A DNA stretch of 64,000 nucleotides, from assembly GCF_003633615.1 (NCBI RefSeq), contig NZ_RBKU01000001.1, positions 2,170,001 to 2,234,000 of the forward strand, written 5' to 3'. The position numbers and the translations under genes are program-made. Below, in pieces: positions 17,261 to 26,061 of this stretch. Under the pieces are notes generated by a model. That model had not been told where the DNA came from and did no database searches. It saw only the letters and a program-made list of their open reading frames with translations. The stretch is from Mucilaginibacter gracilis. GTDB lineage: Bacteria > Bacteroidota > Bacteroidia > Sphingobacteriales > Sphingobacteriaceae. Numbering within the stretch: position 1 is the first letter of the stretch; each line of letters opens with the position of its first letter.

Positions 17261-20215
17261 ATGATAAAATTTCGACTCCATGCAATTTGTTTTTTCTGTG
17301 CAGCGGCAACTTGCTTTGGATTATGGAGCCCTGCATTAGGACAAAGTAAGCAACCCATTCCCAAACTTTCAAAAACAGATTCCCTGATACGTGCCTTAAC
17401 ATTACAAAAGGATGTACAAGACCAACAAAATCCTGATGTTGGATATTTGGGAGTTAAAAGACAGCCCTCTATTGGTGTTGTGAGTACTTTACTGGATAAT
17501 CGCTATAAGGAACTGACCGCGCAATCCATAAGTGCGTTGCTACAGGCGCAGTCGGCTGGAGTACACGTCGTAAACACCTCCGGTGCTCCTGGTTCTGGTG
17601 CCCTGGTCAATATCAGGGGAGTAGCTACATTGAACGCCGGTACAACACCGCTTTATATCGTGGATGGTATCCCTATCAGGTCAATCCGCAACCAGTCTCC
17701 ACTGGCACTTAATGCCGATAATGATCCTTTGGCTGATATCAATCCACATGATATCGCTTCTATAACCGTGCTAAAGGATGCTTACGCAACCGCGCCTTAT
17801 GGCATAAGGGGCAGCAATGGTGTAGTGATTATCAATACATACGGCGGAACAAGTGGTAAGACCTTGTTGGACGTGACAGTAAATTCGGGCGTTTCTTTTG
17901 CACCTAAAGAGCTTTCCGTACTTAATGCTGATCAATATCGCAACATGATCATCGAACAGGAAACTTCCAGGGGACAGACTGCCGCGCAGATCCAGAGCGG
18001 TATGGGGCGTTACCTGTTGCTTTCAACGCCCACCAACCAACTGTGGCGCTATAACAACAATACGGATTGGCAAAAACAAATGCTGCGAAGCGGTAGTTTG
18101 AACGACTTCAATCTGTTACTACGCGGGGGTGATGCCGTGGCTAAATATTCTTTATTAGCCGGATATGTTAATCAAGGTGGTGTGATATCAAATACAAATT
18201 ACAGCCGCTTTAGTGCCAGGTTCAATTTTGATTATAAGGTGGGGCGTAAATTAACGTTCCTAAATACCTTATCCTATGTAAGAAGCGATAAAACACTAAA
18301 AGATGAAGGTAGTAGCAGTAATACCAACCCGCTGTTACTTGCTACATTAAAAAGCCCAACGTTAACTTCATTGCAGCATGACAATTTCGGAAACACTTTG
18401 CGTGACCCCGACAGTGCCGATTATGCAGGGCGTAACAACCCGTATGCTGTAATTAACAGAATGCGTACAGAAAATAGCACCAATCGCATTTTAGGGAAAA
18501 TTACAGCGCAATATACCTTTTCACCAAACTTGTTTTTGCATATTGGTTTGGCCGGAGATTTCGATAGGTTAAACGAGATTCGTTTCGTGCCTTCGGCAGG
18601 CTTTGCCCCGGTGACCTATGTAACGCGCTATTCTGCACAGGGCAATAGTACAGAACTGATGGCCATTAACGAAAATACGCTTAATTACGAGAAAACCTCT
18701 GCTTCCGGCATTAGCGTTATATCGGCTTATGTGGGCAACTCGTTTCAAACCACTTCTTTGGATTCGAAGTATCTGAAGGCGATCAATTCAACTGCAGATC
18801 AGTTTGTACTCAACACCGGCGATCCCAATTTCTTAGATTCATTGGCCAGTTCGCAGCCAACCTGGCGGTTATTGTCTTTTTTTGCTGGTGCGCAATACAG
18901 CTACAAATCAAAATACAGTATTGGCGCAAACATCCGCGCCGATGGGTCCAGCCGCTTTGCGCAGGGTCATCAGTGGGGATATTTTCCATCAGTTGCGGGT
19001 TCATGGCATTTGTCAAAAGAGGGATTTTTGGCTCAGAACAAGCTGATATCTGATTTAACACTAAGGACCAGTTATGGTATAACAGGTAATGATGATGTAG
19101 GTTATTATGCGGGTTATAATTCCCTGGTCGCTTCGCCTTATCAGGGCTATTCGGCTGTAAAGCTGGGCATTTTGGGCAACCCGAATTTTACCTGGGAAAA
19201 AACGCAACAATTTGACGGCGGTATCGATATCGGCTTTTTTAAAAATGGTGTTGAGCTTACAGCCAATTATTACAACCGTACCACCAACGATCTTTTAAAC
19301 GCAATTAATCTGCCGGGCATCAGCGGTTTTAAAACCTATACAGTAAGTGAAGGTTCCATGAGAAACCGCGGACTGGAGCTTAGCCTGGCTACCCGGGTTA
19401 AAAAAGGTGCGTTTGGCTGGACCTCCGGATTTAATATCGCGTTTAACAGCAACACCATCTTGTCTTTACCTGATAAGATTAACCCTATCGTTAATTATTC
19501 CGGCGGTTATGCTTCTATTCTGGCCGTTGGCAATTCTGTTGGTGCTTATTACGGCTATAATGCTGTAGGTGTTTATTCTAAAACATCAGATGTTCATGTA
19601 AAGAATGGCGCGTCTAATAGTGCACCCTTTAAAGGAGGCGACGTAATGTTTGAAGATGTTGACCATAATGGTGTGATTGATACCAACGACCGCAAAGTAA
19701 TTGGTAACGCGAATCCGAAATTTTTTGGAGGATTTCACAATACATTTTCTTATAAAATGTTTGATCTGGCCATCTTTATGGATTTCGCTTATGGCAACCA
19801 GGTATATAACGCCCAGCGTGCCGCTTTAGAATCAATGTCTAATTATGATAACCAGTCAACCTCAATACTTAACCGCTGGCGCCAGGAAGGTGACGTGTCA
19901 TCCATGCCACGTTTGCAATATGGAGACCCGGAAGGAAATAACCGTTTCTCAAGCCGCTGGATCGAAGATGGCTCTTATCTGCGCTTCAAGGCGGTTACTT
20001 TAGGGTACAATATGCCTCTTAAAAGTGCAAGGCTAAGCAGCATCTTTAAAAGCGTGAGGATACAGGTTACCGGGCAAAACCTTTATACGTTCACTAAATA
20101 TAAGGGCTATGGGCCGGAGGTAGGCAGTGCAATAAACCAGGTGCAATATAGCGCGGACTATGCAAGTTTGCCACAGTCCCGAATCATTTATCTGGGGGTT
20201 AAACTTGGTTTATAG
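17261..20215 (+). CDS. SusC-type TonB-dependent transporter lacking the N-terminal regulatory-like domain, pair 2
   Basis: A 984-residue outer-membrane receptor, about 100 residues shorter than SusC 1. After the signal peptide (ending PALGQ) there is only a polar linker of some 45 residues, and the plug then starts at once (VGYLGVKRQPSIGVVSTL, VNIRGVATLNAGTTPLYIVD). The carboxypeptidase-regulatory-like domain that normally precedes the plug in SusC proteins is absent. The barrel is complete, with NPKFFGGFHNTFSYK and a C-terminal RIIYLGVKLGL. It should import a second class of xylan oligosaccharide with the SusD 25 bp downstream. The missing domain may alter assembly or TonB interaction. The family assignment is secure. 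Confidence 0.94.
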   Translation: MIKFRLHAICFFCAAATCFGLWSPALGQSKQPIPKLSKTDSLIRALTLQKDVQDQQNPDVGYLGVKRQPSIGVVSTLLDNRYKELTAQSISALLQAQSAGVHVVNTSGAPGSGALVNIRGVATLNAGTTPLYIVDGIPIRSIRNQSPLALNADNDPLADINPHDIASITVLKDAYATAPYGIRGSNGVVIINTYGGTSGKTLLDVTVNSGVSFAPKELSVLNADQYRNMIIEQETSRGQTAAQIQSGMGRYLLLSTPTNQLWRYNNNTDWQKQMLRSGSLNDFNLLLRGGDAVAKYSLLAGYVNQGGVISNTNYSRFSARFNFDYKVGRKLTFLNTLSYVRSDKTLKDEGSSSNTNPLLLATLKSPTLTSLQHDNFGNTLRDPDSADYAGRNNPYAVINRMRTENSTNRILGKITAQYTFSPNLFLHIGLAGDFDRLNEIRFVPSAGFAPVTYVTRYSAQGNSTELMAINENTLNYEKTSASGISVISAYVGNSFQTTSLDSKYLKAINSTADQFVLNTGDPNFLDSLASSQPTWRLLSFFAGAQYSYKSKYSIGANIRADGSSRFAQGHQWGYFPSVAGSWHLSKEGFLAQNKLISDLTLRTSYGITGNDDVGYYAGYNSLVASPYQGYSAVKLGILGNPNFTWEKTQQFDGGIDIGFFKNGVELTANYYNRTTNDLLNAINLPGISGFKTYTVSEGSMRNRGLELSLATRVKKGAFGWTSGFNIAFNSNTILSLPDKINPIVNYSGGYASILAVGNSVGAYYGYNAVGVYSKTSDVHVKNGASNSAPFKGGDVMFEDVDHNGVIDTNDRKVIGNANPKFFGGFHNTFSYKMFDLAIFMDFAYGNQVYNAQRAALESMSNYDNQSTSILNRWRQEGDVSSMPRLQYGDPEGNNRFSSRWIEDGSYLRFKAVTLGYNMPLKSARLSSIFKSVRIQVTGQNLYTFTKYKGYGPEVGSAINQVQYSADYASLPQSRIIYLGVKLGL

Positions 20216-20240
20216 TGTTTAAATATATTATCAAAAGATC

Positions 20241-21863
20241 ATGAAAATATTTTATAAAAAAACGTCAGTATTTATCGCGTTGTTCTGCACAGCGATACTG
20301 ACGATTACCGGCATATCATCCTGCAAAAAATTCCTGGATGTAGCACCGACTGATGTAACCCGCGACCAGGACTTTTTGACCGATTACTGGGATGCACAAT
20401 ATATGCTTAGAGGAGCTTATCAGGCCCTGCAGCCGTTAGTAGATTACATCTTTGTGTTAGGTGAGGTTCAGGGCGATTGGGCAAAACCGGGCAGCGGGGC
20501 TGATAGTGATATCGTGCAGCTTGCCGAGCATCGTGCCAAACCAACCAACAGGTACACCAACTGGTCTCCTTATTACGACCTGATTAACAGGGCGAATTTT
20601 GTGATCAAAAATGTACCCCGTGTACCGCCTGATCAAAACAATTTTTCTGATTTCATCAAAAATCAATACATTGGTGAAGCGAAGTATTTACGGGCTTTTG
20701 CCTACTTTCACCTCGTTAGGAACTGGGGAGACGTGCCATATACCAATACGGTAGTGGATGACATCAGCAAAGTAAGTTACCTTTCGGTAACATCCCGAGA
20801 AACGATATTAGACTCTTGTGAAAAAGACCTGACTGAAGCTTTTGCCAAAACAGATTTTGTTGCCAACGTTTTTAATGACGACGGTACGTTAAGGGTCAGC
20901 AATGAGCAAACCAGGCACCGTGTAACAAAAGGTACCGTGTGTGCGCTTCAAGCCGAGTTGTATTTATGGAGGAACAAGTACGCATTAGCTAATACAGCCT
21001 GCCAGGCCTGGCAAAATACAGGGCAATACACTTTTTTGGGTAATGGCAGCAGCCCTACAGGCGGCGACCACTGGTTCGATATCTTTACGCTCGGAAATTC
21101 CTTGTTTAACGAGGGCATGTTTACCTGTGTATTTACCTACTCGACAAGAGAAACAAGTACGCTGATGATGCTTACCTCCAATGATCCGGCCGCCGGAGGC
21201 AAGTATATGGTGGCTCCGTCTGATATCGCGATCAAAACTTACAATCCAAACTGGCCTAACAGCGTCAGTATAACCAATACCGCCACCGATGATGCTTACC
21301 GTGGATTCGGAGCTACTTATGCAGGTGGTGCCCCATCATATAACCGCGTGGGAAGCGCCAATCCCGTTATATGGAAATGGTTAGGTACAGCTAAGGTGGC
21401 CCCGGCCAGTATTGATGTTCCGCCACCAGTAAGGTTGCCGTACCGGAGCGAGGGTGATTTCCATCTTACCCGCCAGGGAGATATGTACCTGTTATGGGCA
21501 GAGGCCTTAAACAGGATAGGCGATAAAGCCAATTCTATATCAAAGATAAACAGTGTTAGGGGCCGTGCAGGTATGCCTGCGGCGAGTGTATCTGGTATAA
21601 CCACTGCATCAACGAACGACCAGATAGAAGATTTTATTTTGAGGGAAAGAGGCTTAGAGCTGGGTTACGAAGGCAGACGCTGGTATGACCTGATGCGGAT
21701 AGCCAGACATGGCAGGCCACGGGTTTTAATAGACGCCGTGGAAAAGCGGGCGCCTGCATCGCTTACTCCGTACCTGGAAGCAACTTTAACAGACCAATCA
21801 AAATGGCTGCTTCCTATTAATGAGAATGAATTGAAGCTTAATCCAAACTTGAAACAACACTAA
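20241..21863 (+). CDS. SusD/RagB-type glycan-binding lipoprotein, pair 2
   Basis: A 540-residue lipoprotein (ISSC, Cys28) opening with CKKFLDVAPTDVTRDQDFL. It carries the SusD core motif AKYLRAFAYFHLVRNWGDVP and the C-terminal RagB signature RERGLELGYEGRRWYDLMRI, and ends in LLPINENELKLNPNLKQH, the usual SusD terminus. It should cap SusC 2 and bind oligosaccharide at the cell surface. It is the last gene of the transport operon; a strong palindromic terminator lies 47 bp beyond its stop codon. Confidence 0.94.
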   Translation: MKIFYKKTSVFIALFCTAILTITGISSCKKFLDVAPTDVTRDQDFLTDYWDAQYMLRGAYQALQPLVDYIFVLGEVQGDWAKPGSGADSDIVQLAEHRAKPTNRYTNWSPYYDLINRANFVIKNVPRVPPDQNNFSDFIKNQYIGEAKYLRAFAYFHLVRNWGDVPYTNTVVDDISKVSYLSVTSRETILDSCEKDLTEAFAKTDFVANVFNDDGTLRVSNEQTRHRVTKGTVCALQAELYLWRNKYALANTACQAWQNTGQYTFLGNGSSPTGGDHWFDIFTLGNSLFNEGMFTCVFTYSTRETSTLMMLTSNDPAAGGKYMVAPSDIAIKTYNPNWPNSVSITNTATDDAYRGFGATYAGGAPSYNRVGSANPVIWKWLGTAKVAPASIDVPPPVRLPYRSEGDFHLTRQGDMYLLWAEALNRIGDKANSISKINSVRGRAGMPAASVSGITTASTNDQIEDFILRERGLELGYEGRRWYDLMRIARHGRPRVLIDAVEKRAPASLTPYLEATLTDQSKWLLPINENELKLNPNLKQH

Positions 21864-21909
21864 TACGCCATAGATCAAAAAGTAAACTGATAAATCGTTT
21901 CTTACTGAT

Positions 21910-21945
21910 AAAAGAGGCTGTCTCAAATTTTGAGACAGCCTCTTT
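21910..21945. terminator. 36-bp perfect palindrome, bidirectional terminator
   Basis: Arms aaaagaggctgtctcaaa (21910-21927) and tttgagacagcctctttt (21928-21945) are exact reverse complements, with A-runs and T-runs at the ends. It lies between the convergent susD 2 and GH10 genes and would terminate both. The same core, gaggctgtctcaaa, forms the end of the IS1182-type element at 47809. Confidence 0.85.
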
Positions 21946-21991
21946 TTAATTACTGGTGTAGTATAAACGTGATAAGGATATGTACTCCCAC

Positions 21992-23179
21992 TTAGAATTT
22001 CACCACAGACCAGTAAGCTTTCTTGCGCTGTAAATTCTCATCAAAAAGTAAGGGGTAGGCTTTACGGACCACCATTGGTGTATTTAAACTTGCTGCCGCC
22101 CCGCCCGCGAGCCCTCCGTTTCTGGCGTCAAGCCAGCTGTAACGGTCAGAAACATTCCAAAAGGTTACGCTGGTGATTACTTGTTTGTAATCACGAAAGA
22201 TCTGGAAGATCGCCCGGTAACGGTCTGCCTGAAGGTTCGCTATACCTTCGGTATAGCCGGAGTCAACCGGTAGGGTTACACTGTTATCGCTTTGGGGTTT
22301 GGGCCTGGTTCTGGGTCCGCGAATGGTTACGTCAAGTTCGGTGATCTGGATCTTTAATCCCAGCGATGCGTAACGATCTATAGCTGCGCGGATCAGATCT
22401 GGGCTTGGATCGTTCAGTTTCCAATGTCCCTGCAAGCCAACACCATCTATAGGTACCTTCGCGTCTTTTAAATTTTTGAGCAATTTGTAAATTTTTTCCC
22501 TCTTGGATGGGTTCTCGCTGTTGTAATCATTATAGTAAAGCGCGGCTTTGGGGTCGGCTTCGTGTGCGTATTCAAATGCCTTTGCCAAAAAATCCTCACC
22601 ACATATTTGGTACCACAATGAATTACGGAGGTATTTGTCCGGATTGTCATCTATGGCTTCATTCACTACGTCCCATGCGTATATTTTGCCTTTATAACGA
22701 TTAACCACCGTTGAAATATGCTCTTTAAGGCGCTTTAATAAGATTTCTTTACTTACCAGGGCACCGGTGCTGTCTCTAAACATCCAATTCGGAACCTGGG
22801 TGTGCCAAAGCAAATTATGCCCCCGTATCTTAATATGATGGCTTACAGCGAAATCAACGATAGCATCTGCGTTTTTCCAGTTGTATTGGTTTTCGCGTGG
22901 GTGAATAACGGATATTTTCATATCGTTTTCTGGAGTCACACTGTTGAATTCTTTGGTAACCAGTTCAGCGGTTTTGCCGCTCAGTGCGGCCATGTTAACC
23001 GCAACGCCTACCGGGAAATAATTTTGGTAATAATCTTTTAAGCCTTTTGTTTCTTGCACGGCCGGATGATCAGCGATCATCATCGTTTTGTGCGAATGAC
23101 AACCCGTTAAGGTGGAGCAGATCAGGGCAGTACAAAGGCTTCCTGATAGGATAAGCGATTGCTGTATGTTTTTTTTCAT
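21992..23179 (-). CDS. GH10 endo-beta-1,4-xylanase, lipoprotein
   Basis: A 395-residue retaining xylanase that cuts the beta-1,4-xylan backbone. It has a lipoprotein signal (LTGC, Cys27), so it should be fixed to the outer membrane. The TIM barrel shows the GH10 landmarks VTPENDMKIS (81-90) and RGHNLLWHTQVPNWM (119-133). The acid/base is Glu174 in WDVVNEA and the nucleophile Glu281 in QITELDV. It is a single-domain enzyme of normal length with no binding module. It is transcribed on its own, convergent with the transport operon and divergent from the esterase operon. The family and activity are secure. Confidence 0.95.
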   Translation of the reverse strand: MKKNIQQSLILSGSLCTALICSTLTGCHSHKTMMIADHPAVQETKGLKDYYQNYFPVGVAVNMAALSGKTAELVTKEFNSVTPENDMKISVIHPRENQYNWKNADAIVDFAVSHHIKIRGHNLLWHTQVPNWMFRDSTGALVSKEILLKRLKEHISTVVNRYKGKIYAWDVVNEAIDDNPDKYLRNSLWYQICGEDFLAKAFEYAHEADPKAALYYNDYNSENPSKREKIYKLLKNLKDAKVPIDGVGLQGHWKLNDPSPDLIRAAIDRYASLGLKIQITELDVTIRGPRTRPKPQSDNSVTLPVDSGYTEGIANLQADRYRAIFQIFRDYKQVITSVTFWNVSDRYSWLDARNGGLAGGAAASLNTPMVVRKAYPLLFDENLQRKKAYWSVVKF

Positions 23180-23648
23180 TTTCTTACTTTCTGGTATAAT
23201 TAATTGGAGGCTTTCTGTTATAGTTCGGAAACACCGCAGCTTTGGATAAACTGAACGCCAGCAGGGCTAGCTTGGAAGGATGAAGTAATGATTTCATTTG
23301 AAATTAGTGCTAAACGCTAAAGCGGTATAGTCAAAGGAAATTATTCGAACTCATTATCGCAACTCGAAGAAGTGATATTGAACAATAATGCTATCAATTT
23401 CAACAAATGAATAAACCAGTATGGCAAACCAAAAAGAAAACAATGGATTTTTCAGTAGAAAAACAACCGTCTCTGCTAAAATTCCTTATGGCTAAATAAT
23501 TATCTTGAAGTTAAACATTCGTTATAGCAAATTTGTGAAATGTCATACACTCCCTTCCCCAAGGTGTATACTTTCGTGCTGGCAGGGTGTTGCTCATATC
23601 CAAACCAGCCTAAAAATTTATAATTAAACCAACGAATACCTGCTAAAC
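23180..23648. promoter_or_regulatory. divergent control region between GH10 and the enzyme operon
   Basis: These 469 gene-free bases must hold promoters in both directions. TACTTTCG at 23567-23574 is one base from the -7 consensus for the plus-strand operon but lacks a -33 partner. A small inverted repeat (atacac/gtgtat) spans about 23543-23567. I see no copy of the operator-like motif here. Confidence 0.35.
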
Positions 23649-24593
23649 ATGCTATATTTAAAAACTAAGCTTGCCTTTTGGAAGCTTTTTGCTTGTGCAC
23701 AGCTGTTAGCGTTTTTTTTATCGCTATCAATATATTCAGAAGCGCAGGATACCGTTAGCATTTACCCCGGAAAAATACCTAATAGCCGTCATGTTCAGGC
23801 CGCGCGGCCTGTAAGGCCGGCTGCAGCCGGAATGGTTTATGCAGTTACCCATCCTATGCTTGAGGTTTTTCTGCCAGAAAAGTCAACTGCGGGTGGCTCG
23901 GCGGTTATTATATGTCCCGGCGGCAGTTACAAAGTATTAACTTACGAGGCGGAAGGTGTACGGACAGCGAAGGCGTTTGCCAAAAATGGCATAGCGGCTT
24001 TTGTTCTTCAATACAGGTTGCCAGATGATTCGCTGATGATTGACAAAAAGATTGGCCCACTGCAGGACGCCCAGCAGGCAATTAAGTTTGTTCGGGAACA
24101 TGCCCTGCAATGGGGATTGGATGTTAAAAAAGTGGGAATTATGGGCTTCTCCGCAGGAGGACATTTGGCGGCCACGGCGGCCACTCATTTTCAGCAAACA
24201 TACATTGAAAATGAGGGCCATACTGACCTGCGACCTGCTTTTGTTATCCTGGTTTATCCGGTGATCTCCATGCAAGAGGGGCTCACTCATGCAGATTCAA
24301 GGAGGAATTTATTGGGTGCGATGCCGTTAAAGGAAACGGTTGATTATTTTTCAAATGAACTGCAGGTGAATGCCAATACACCTCCTGCTTATATTACGCA
24401 TGCCGGTGATGATAAGCTGGTGGATGTGGATAACAGTATACAATTTTACGAAAGCTTACGACATGCTAATGTACCTGCCGAGCTCCATGTTTTTCCTAAA
24501 GGTGGACACGGGTTTGTTCTGCGGGAGCGCCCGGAAGAATGGATGCAGCCCATTTTTAAATGGATGACCACAAACGGCTTGCTTGGGCATTGA
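23649..24593 (+). CDS. secreted alpha/beta-hydrolase, likely acetylxylan esterase
   Basis: A 314-residue serine esterase with a signal peptide (cleavage near SEAQD), probably periplasmic. The alpha/beta-hydrolase fold shows the oxyanion-side motif IICPGGSYKVLTYEAEG, the nucleophile Ser168 in GFSAGG, an acid at Asp254/255 in HAGDDKLV, and His287 in GGHGF. This pattern fits the xylan-locus esterases that remove O-acetyl groups from xylan. Acetylxylan specificity is inferred from the neighbours. It is the first gene of a ten-gene enzyme operon, 37 bp before the GH43-CBM6 gene. Confidence 0.82.
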   Translation: MLYLKTKLAFWKLFACAQLLAFFLSLSIYSEAQDTVSIYPGKIPNSRHVQAARPVRPAAAGMVYAVTHPMLEVFLPEKSTAGGSAVIICPGGSYKVLTYEAEGVRTAKAFAKNGIAAFVLQYRLPDDSLMIDKKIGPLQDAQQAIKFVREHALQWGLDVKKVGIMGFSAGGHLAATAATHFQQTYIENEGHTDLRPAFVILVYPVISMQEGLTHADSRRNLLGAMPLKETVDYFSNELQVNANTPPAYITHAGDDKLVDVDNSIQFYESLRHANVPAELHVFPKGGHGFVLRERPEEWMQPIFKWMTTNGLLGH

Positions 24594-24630
24594 CTTAGCA
24601 GAACTGGATAACGATGCGAAATACTATTGA

Positions 24631-26037
24631 ATGACAATGATGAAAAAAATAAAATATAGTTTGATCGGTTTGGTTTTATGGTTGGTGACAGGAACTGTTA
24701 TTGCCCAGAATCCATTGATACGCGACCAGTTTACGGCAGATCCGTCTGCCCGGGTTTTCGGTGACCGGGTCTATATCTATCCCTCACACGACATACCTGT
24801 GATACCGGGACATGGGCGTGCAAATTGGTTTTGTATGGAGGATTACCATGTTTTTTCTTCCCTGAACCTGACAGACTGGAAGGATCACGGAACTATTTTA
24901 ACACAGAACCGGGTTCCATGGGCCGATTCCACCGCCTACAGCATGTGGGCCCCTGATTGTGTTTTTCGCAACGGTAAATACTATTTTTATTTCCCCGCTC
25001 CTCCGGGAGGTATTTCCAAGGGCAAGGGATTTCGTGTTGGAGTGGCTGTAGCCAACAAACCGACCGGCCCTTTTACGCCTCAAAAGGAACCAATTGAAGG
25101 CATACAGGGAATAGATCCTAATGTATTTATTGACGATGATGGTCAGGCTTACATTTACTGGGCCCAGGGCAATATTTATGCAGCAAAACTCAAAGCCAAT
25201 ATGCTTGAACTTGCTTCTGAGCCTGTTATTTTCGATCAGCTTCCCGAAAAAGGACTAAAAGAAGGCCCTTATCTTTTTAAGCGGAAGGATAATTATTACC
25301 TCACTTATCCCCATGTGGCAAATAAAACGGAAAGACTGGAATACGCAATGTCAAAAAGTCCATTGGGGCCGTTCAGTTACACTGGTGTGATCATGGATGA
25401 ATCGGCTTCCGGTTGCTGGACCAATCATCAATCAATCATTAAGTTCAAAAACCAATGGTACCTGTTTTATCATAACGATGACCTATCCCCACAATTTGAT
25501 AAGAACAGGTCGATAAGAGCTGATAGCTTGTTTTTTAATGGAGACGGAACGATAAGGAAGGTATTACAAACCCTAAGGGGCGTAGGTATTAGCCCGGCCA
25601 CGTCTGAGATTCAGATTGACCGTTACAGCGCTGTTGGCAACTCCGGCATTTCGGTCGCATTCCTTGATTCTCTTCAAAAGATGAAAGGCTGGAAGGCAAC
25701 GTTTAGTGAGGCAGGGGCCTGGTTAAGATATAACCGGGTTGCATTTAGCAGGGGCAGCACTAGGTGGGTTACGGCCAAAGTAAAAGCTGCCCGTGGTGGT
25801 GTGCTGGAAATACATGCCGACAAACCATCAGGGCCATTGATTGCGCGCCTTAATTTGGGCCGGAGCACGGAATGGGGGCTTCAAACATTCGTGCTGCTTA
25901 AGAGTTTACAAGGCACACATGACCTGTTCTTTGTCGCCGGGAATTCAGGTCCGGTAGAAATAGATTGGATCAGCTTTAAACAGCGCCAAATTAAAACATT
26001 AAACCAAGGGCTGCCGAAGGCGGCCACACTAAAATAA
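24631..26037 (+). CDS. GH43 with C-terminal CBM6-like module, likely arabinofuranosidase/xylosidase
   Basis: A 468-residue exported enzyme (signal peptide ending VIAQN) with a five-bladed GH43 propeller (about 27-320) and a CBM6-like beta-sandwich (about 335-455, ending EIDWISF). The inverting triad is visible: Asp37 in TADPSARV, Asp162 in GIDPNVF and Glu211 in KEGPYLF. GH43-CBM6 proteins of this shape act on arabinoxylan side chains or xylo-oligosaccharides, and I cannot tell which from sequence alone. It is similar in layout to the GH43-CBM6 at 34558. Starts at 24637 or 24640 are also possible. Confidence 0.88.
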   Translation: MTMMKKIKYSLIGLVLWLVTGTVIAQNPLIRDQFTADPSARVFGDRVYIYPSHDIPVIPGHGRANWFCMEDYHVFSSLNLTDWKDHGTILTQNRVPWADSTAYSMWAPDCVFRNGKYYFYFPAPPGGISKGKGFRVGVAVANKPTGPFTPQKEPIEGIQGIDPNVFIDDDGQAYIYWAQGNIYAAKLKANMLELASEPVIFDQLPEKGLKEGPYLFKRKDNYYLTYPHVANKTERLEYAMSKSPLGPFSYTGVIMDESASGCWTNHQSIIKFKNQWYLFYHNDDLSPQFDKNRSIRADSLFFNGDGTIRKVLQTLRGVGISPATSEIQIDRYSAVGNSGISVAFLDSLQKMKGWKATFSEAGAWLRYNRVAFSRGSTRWVTAKVKAARGGVLEIHADKPSGPLIARLNLGRSTEWGLQTFVLLKSLQGTHDLFFVAGNSGPVEIDWISFKQRQIKTLNQGLPKAATLK

Positions 26038-26061
26038 AGATACTTTGAACAATAATTGATT

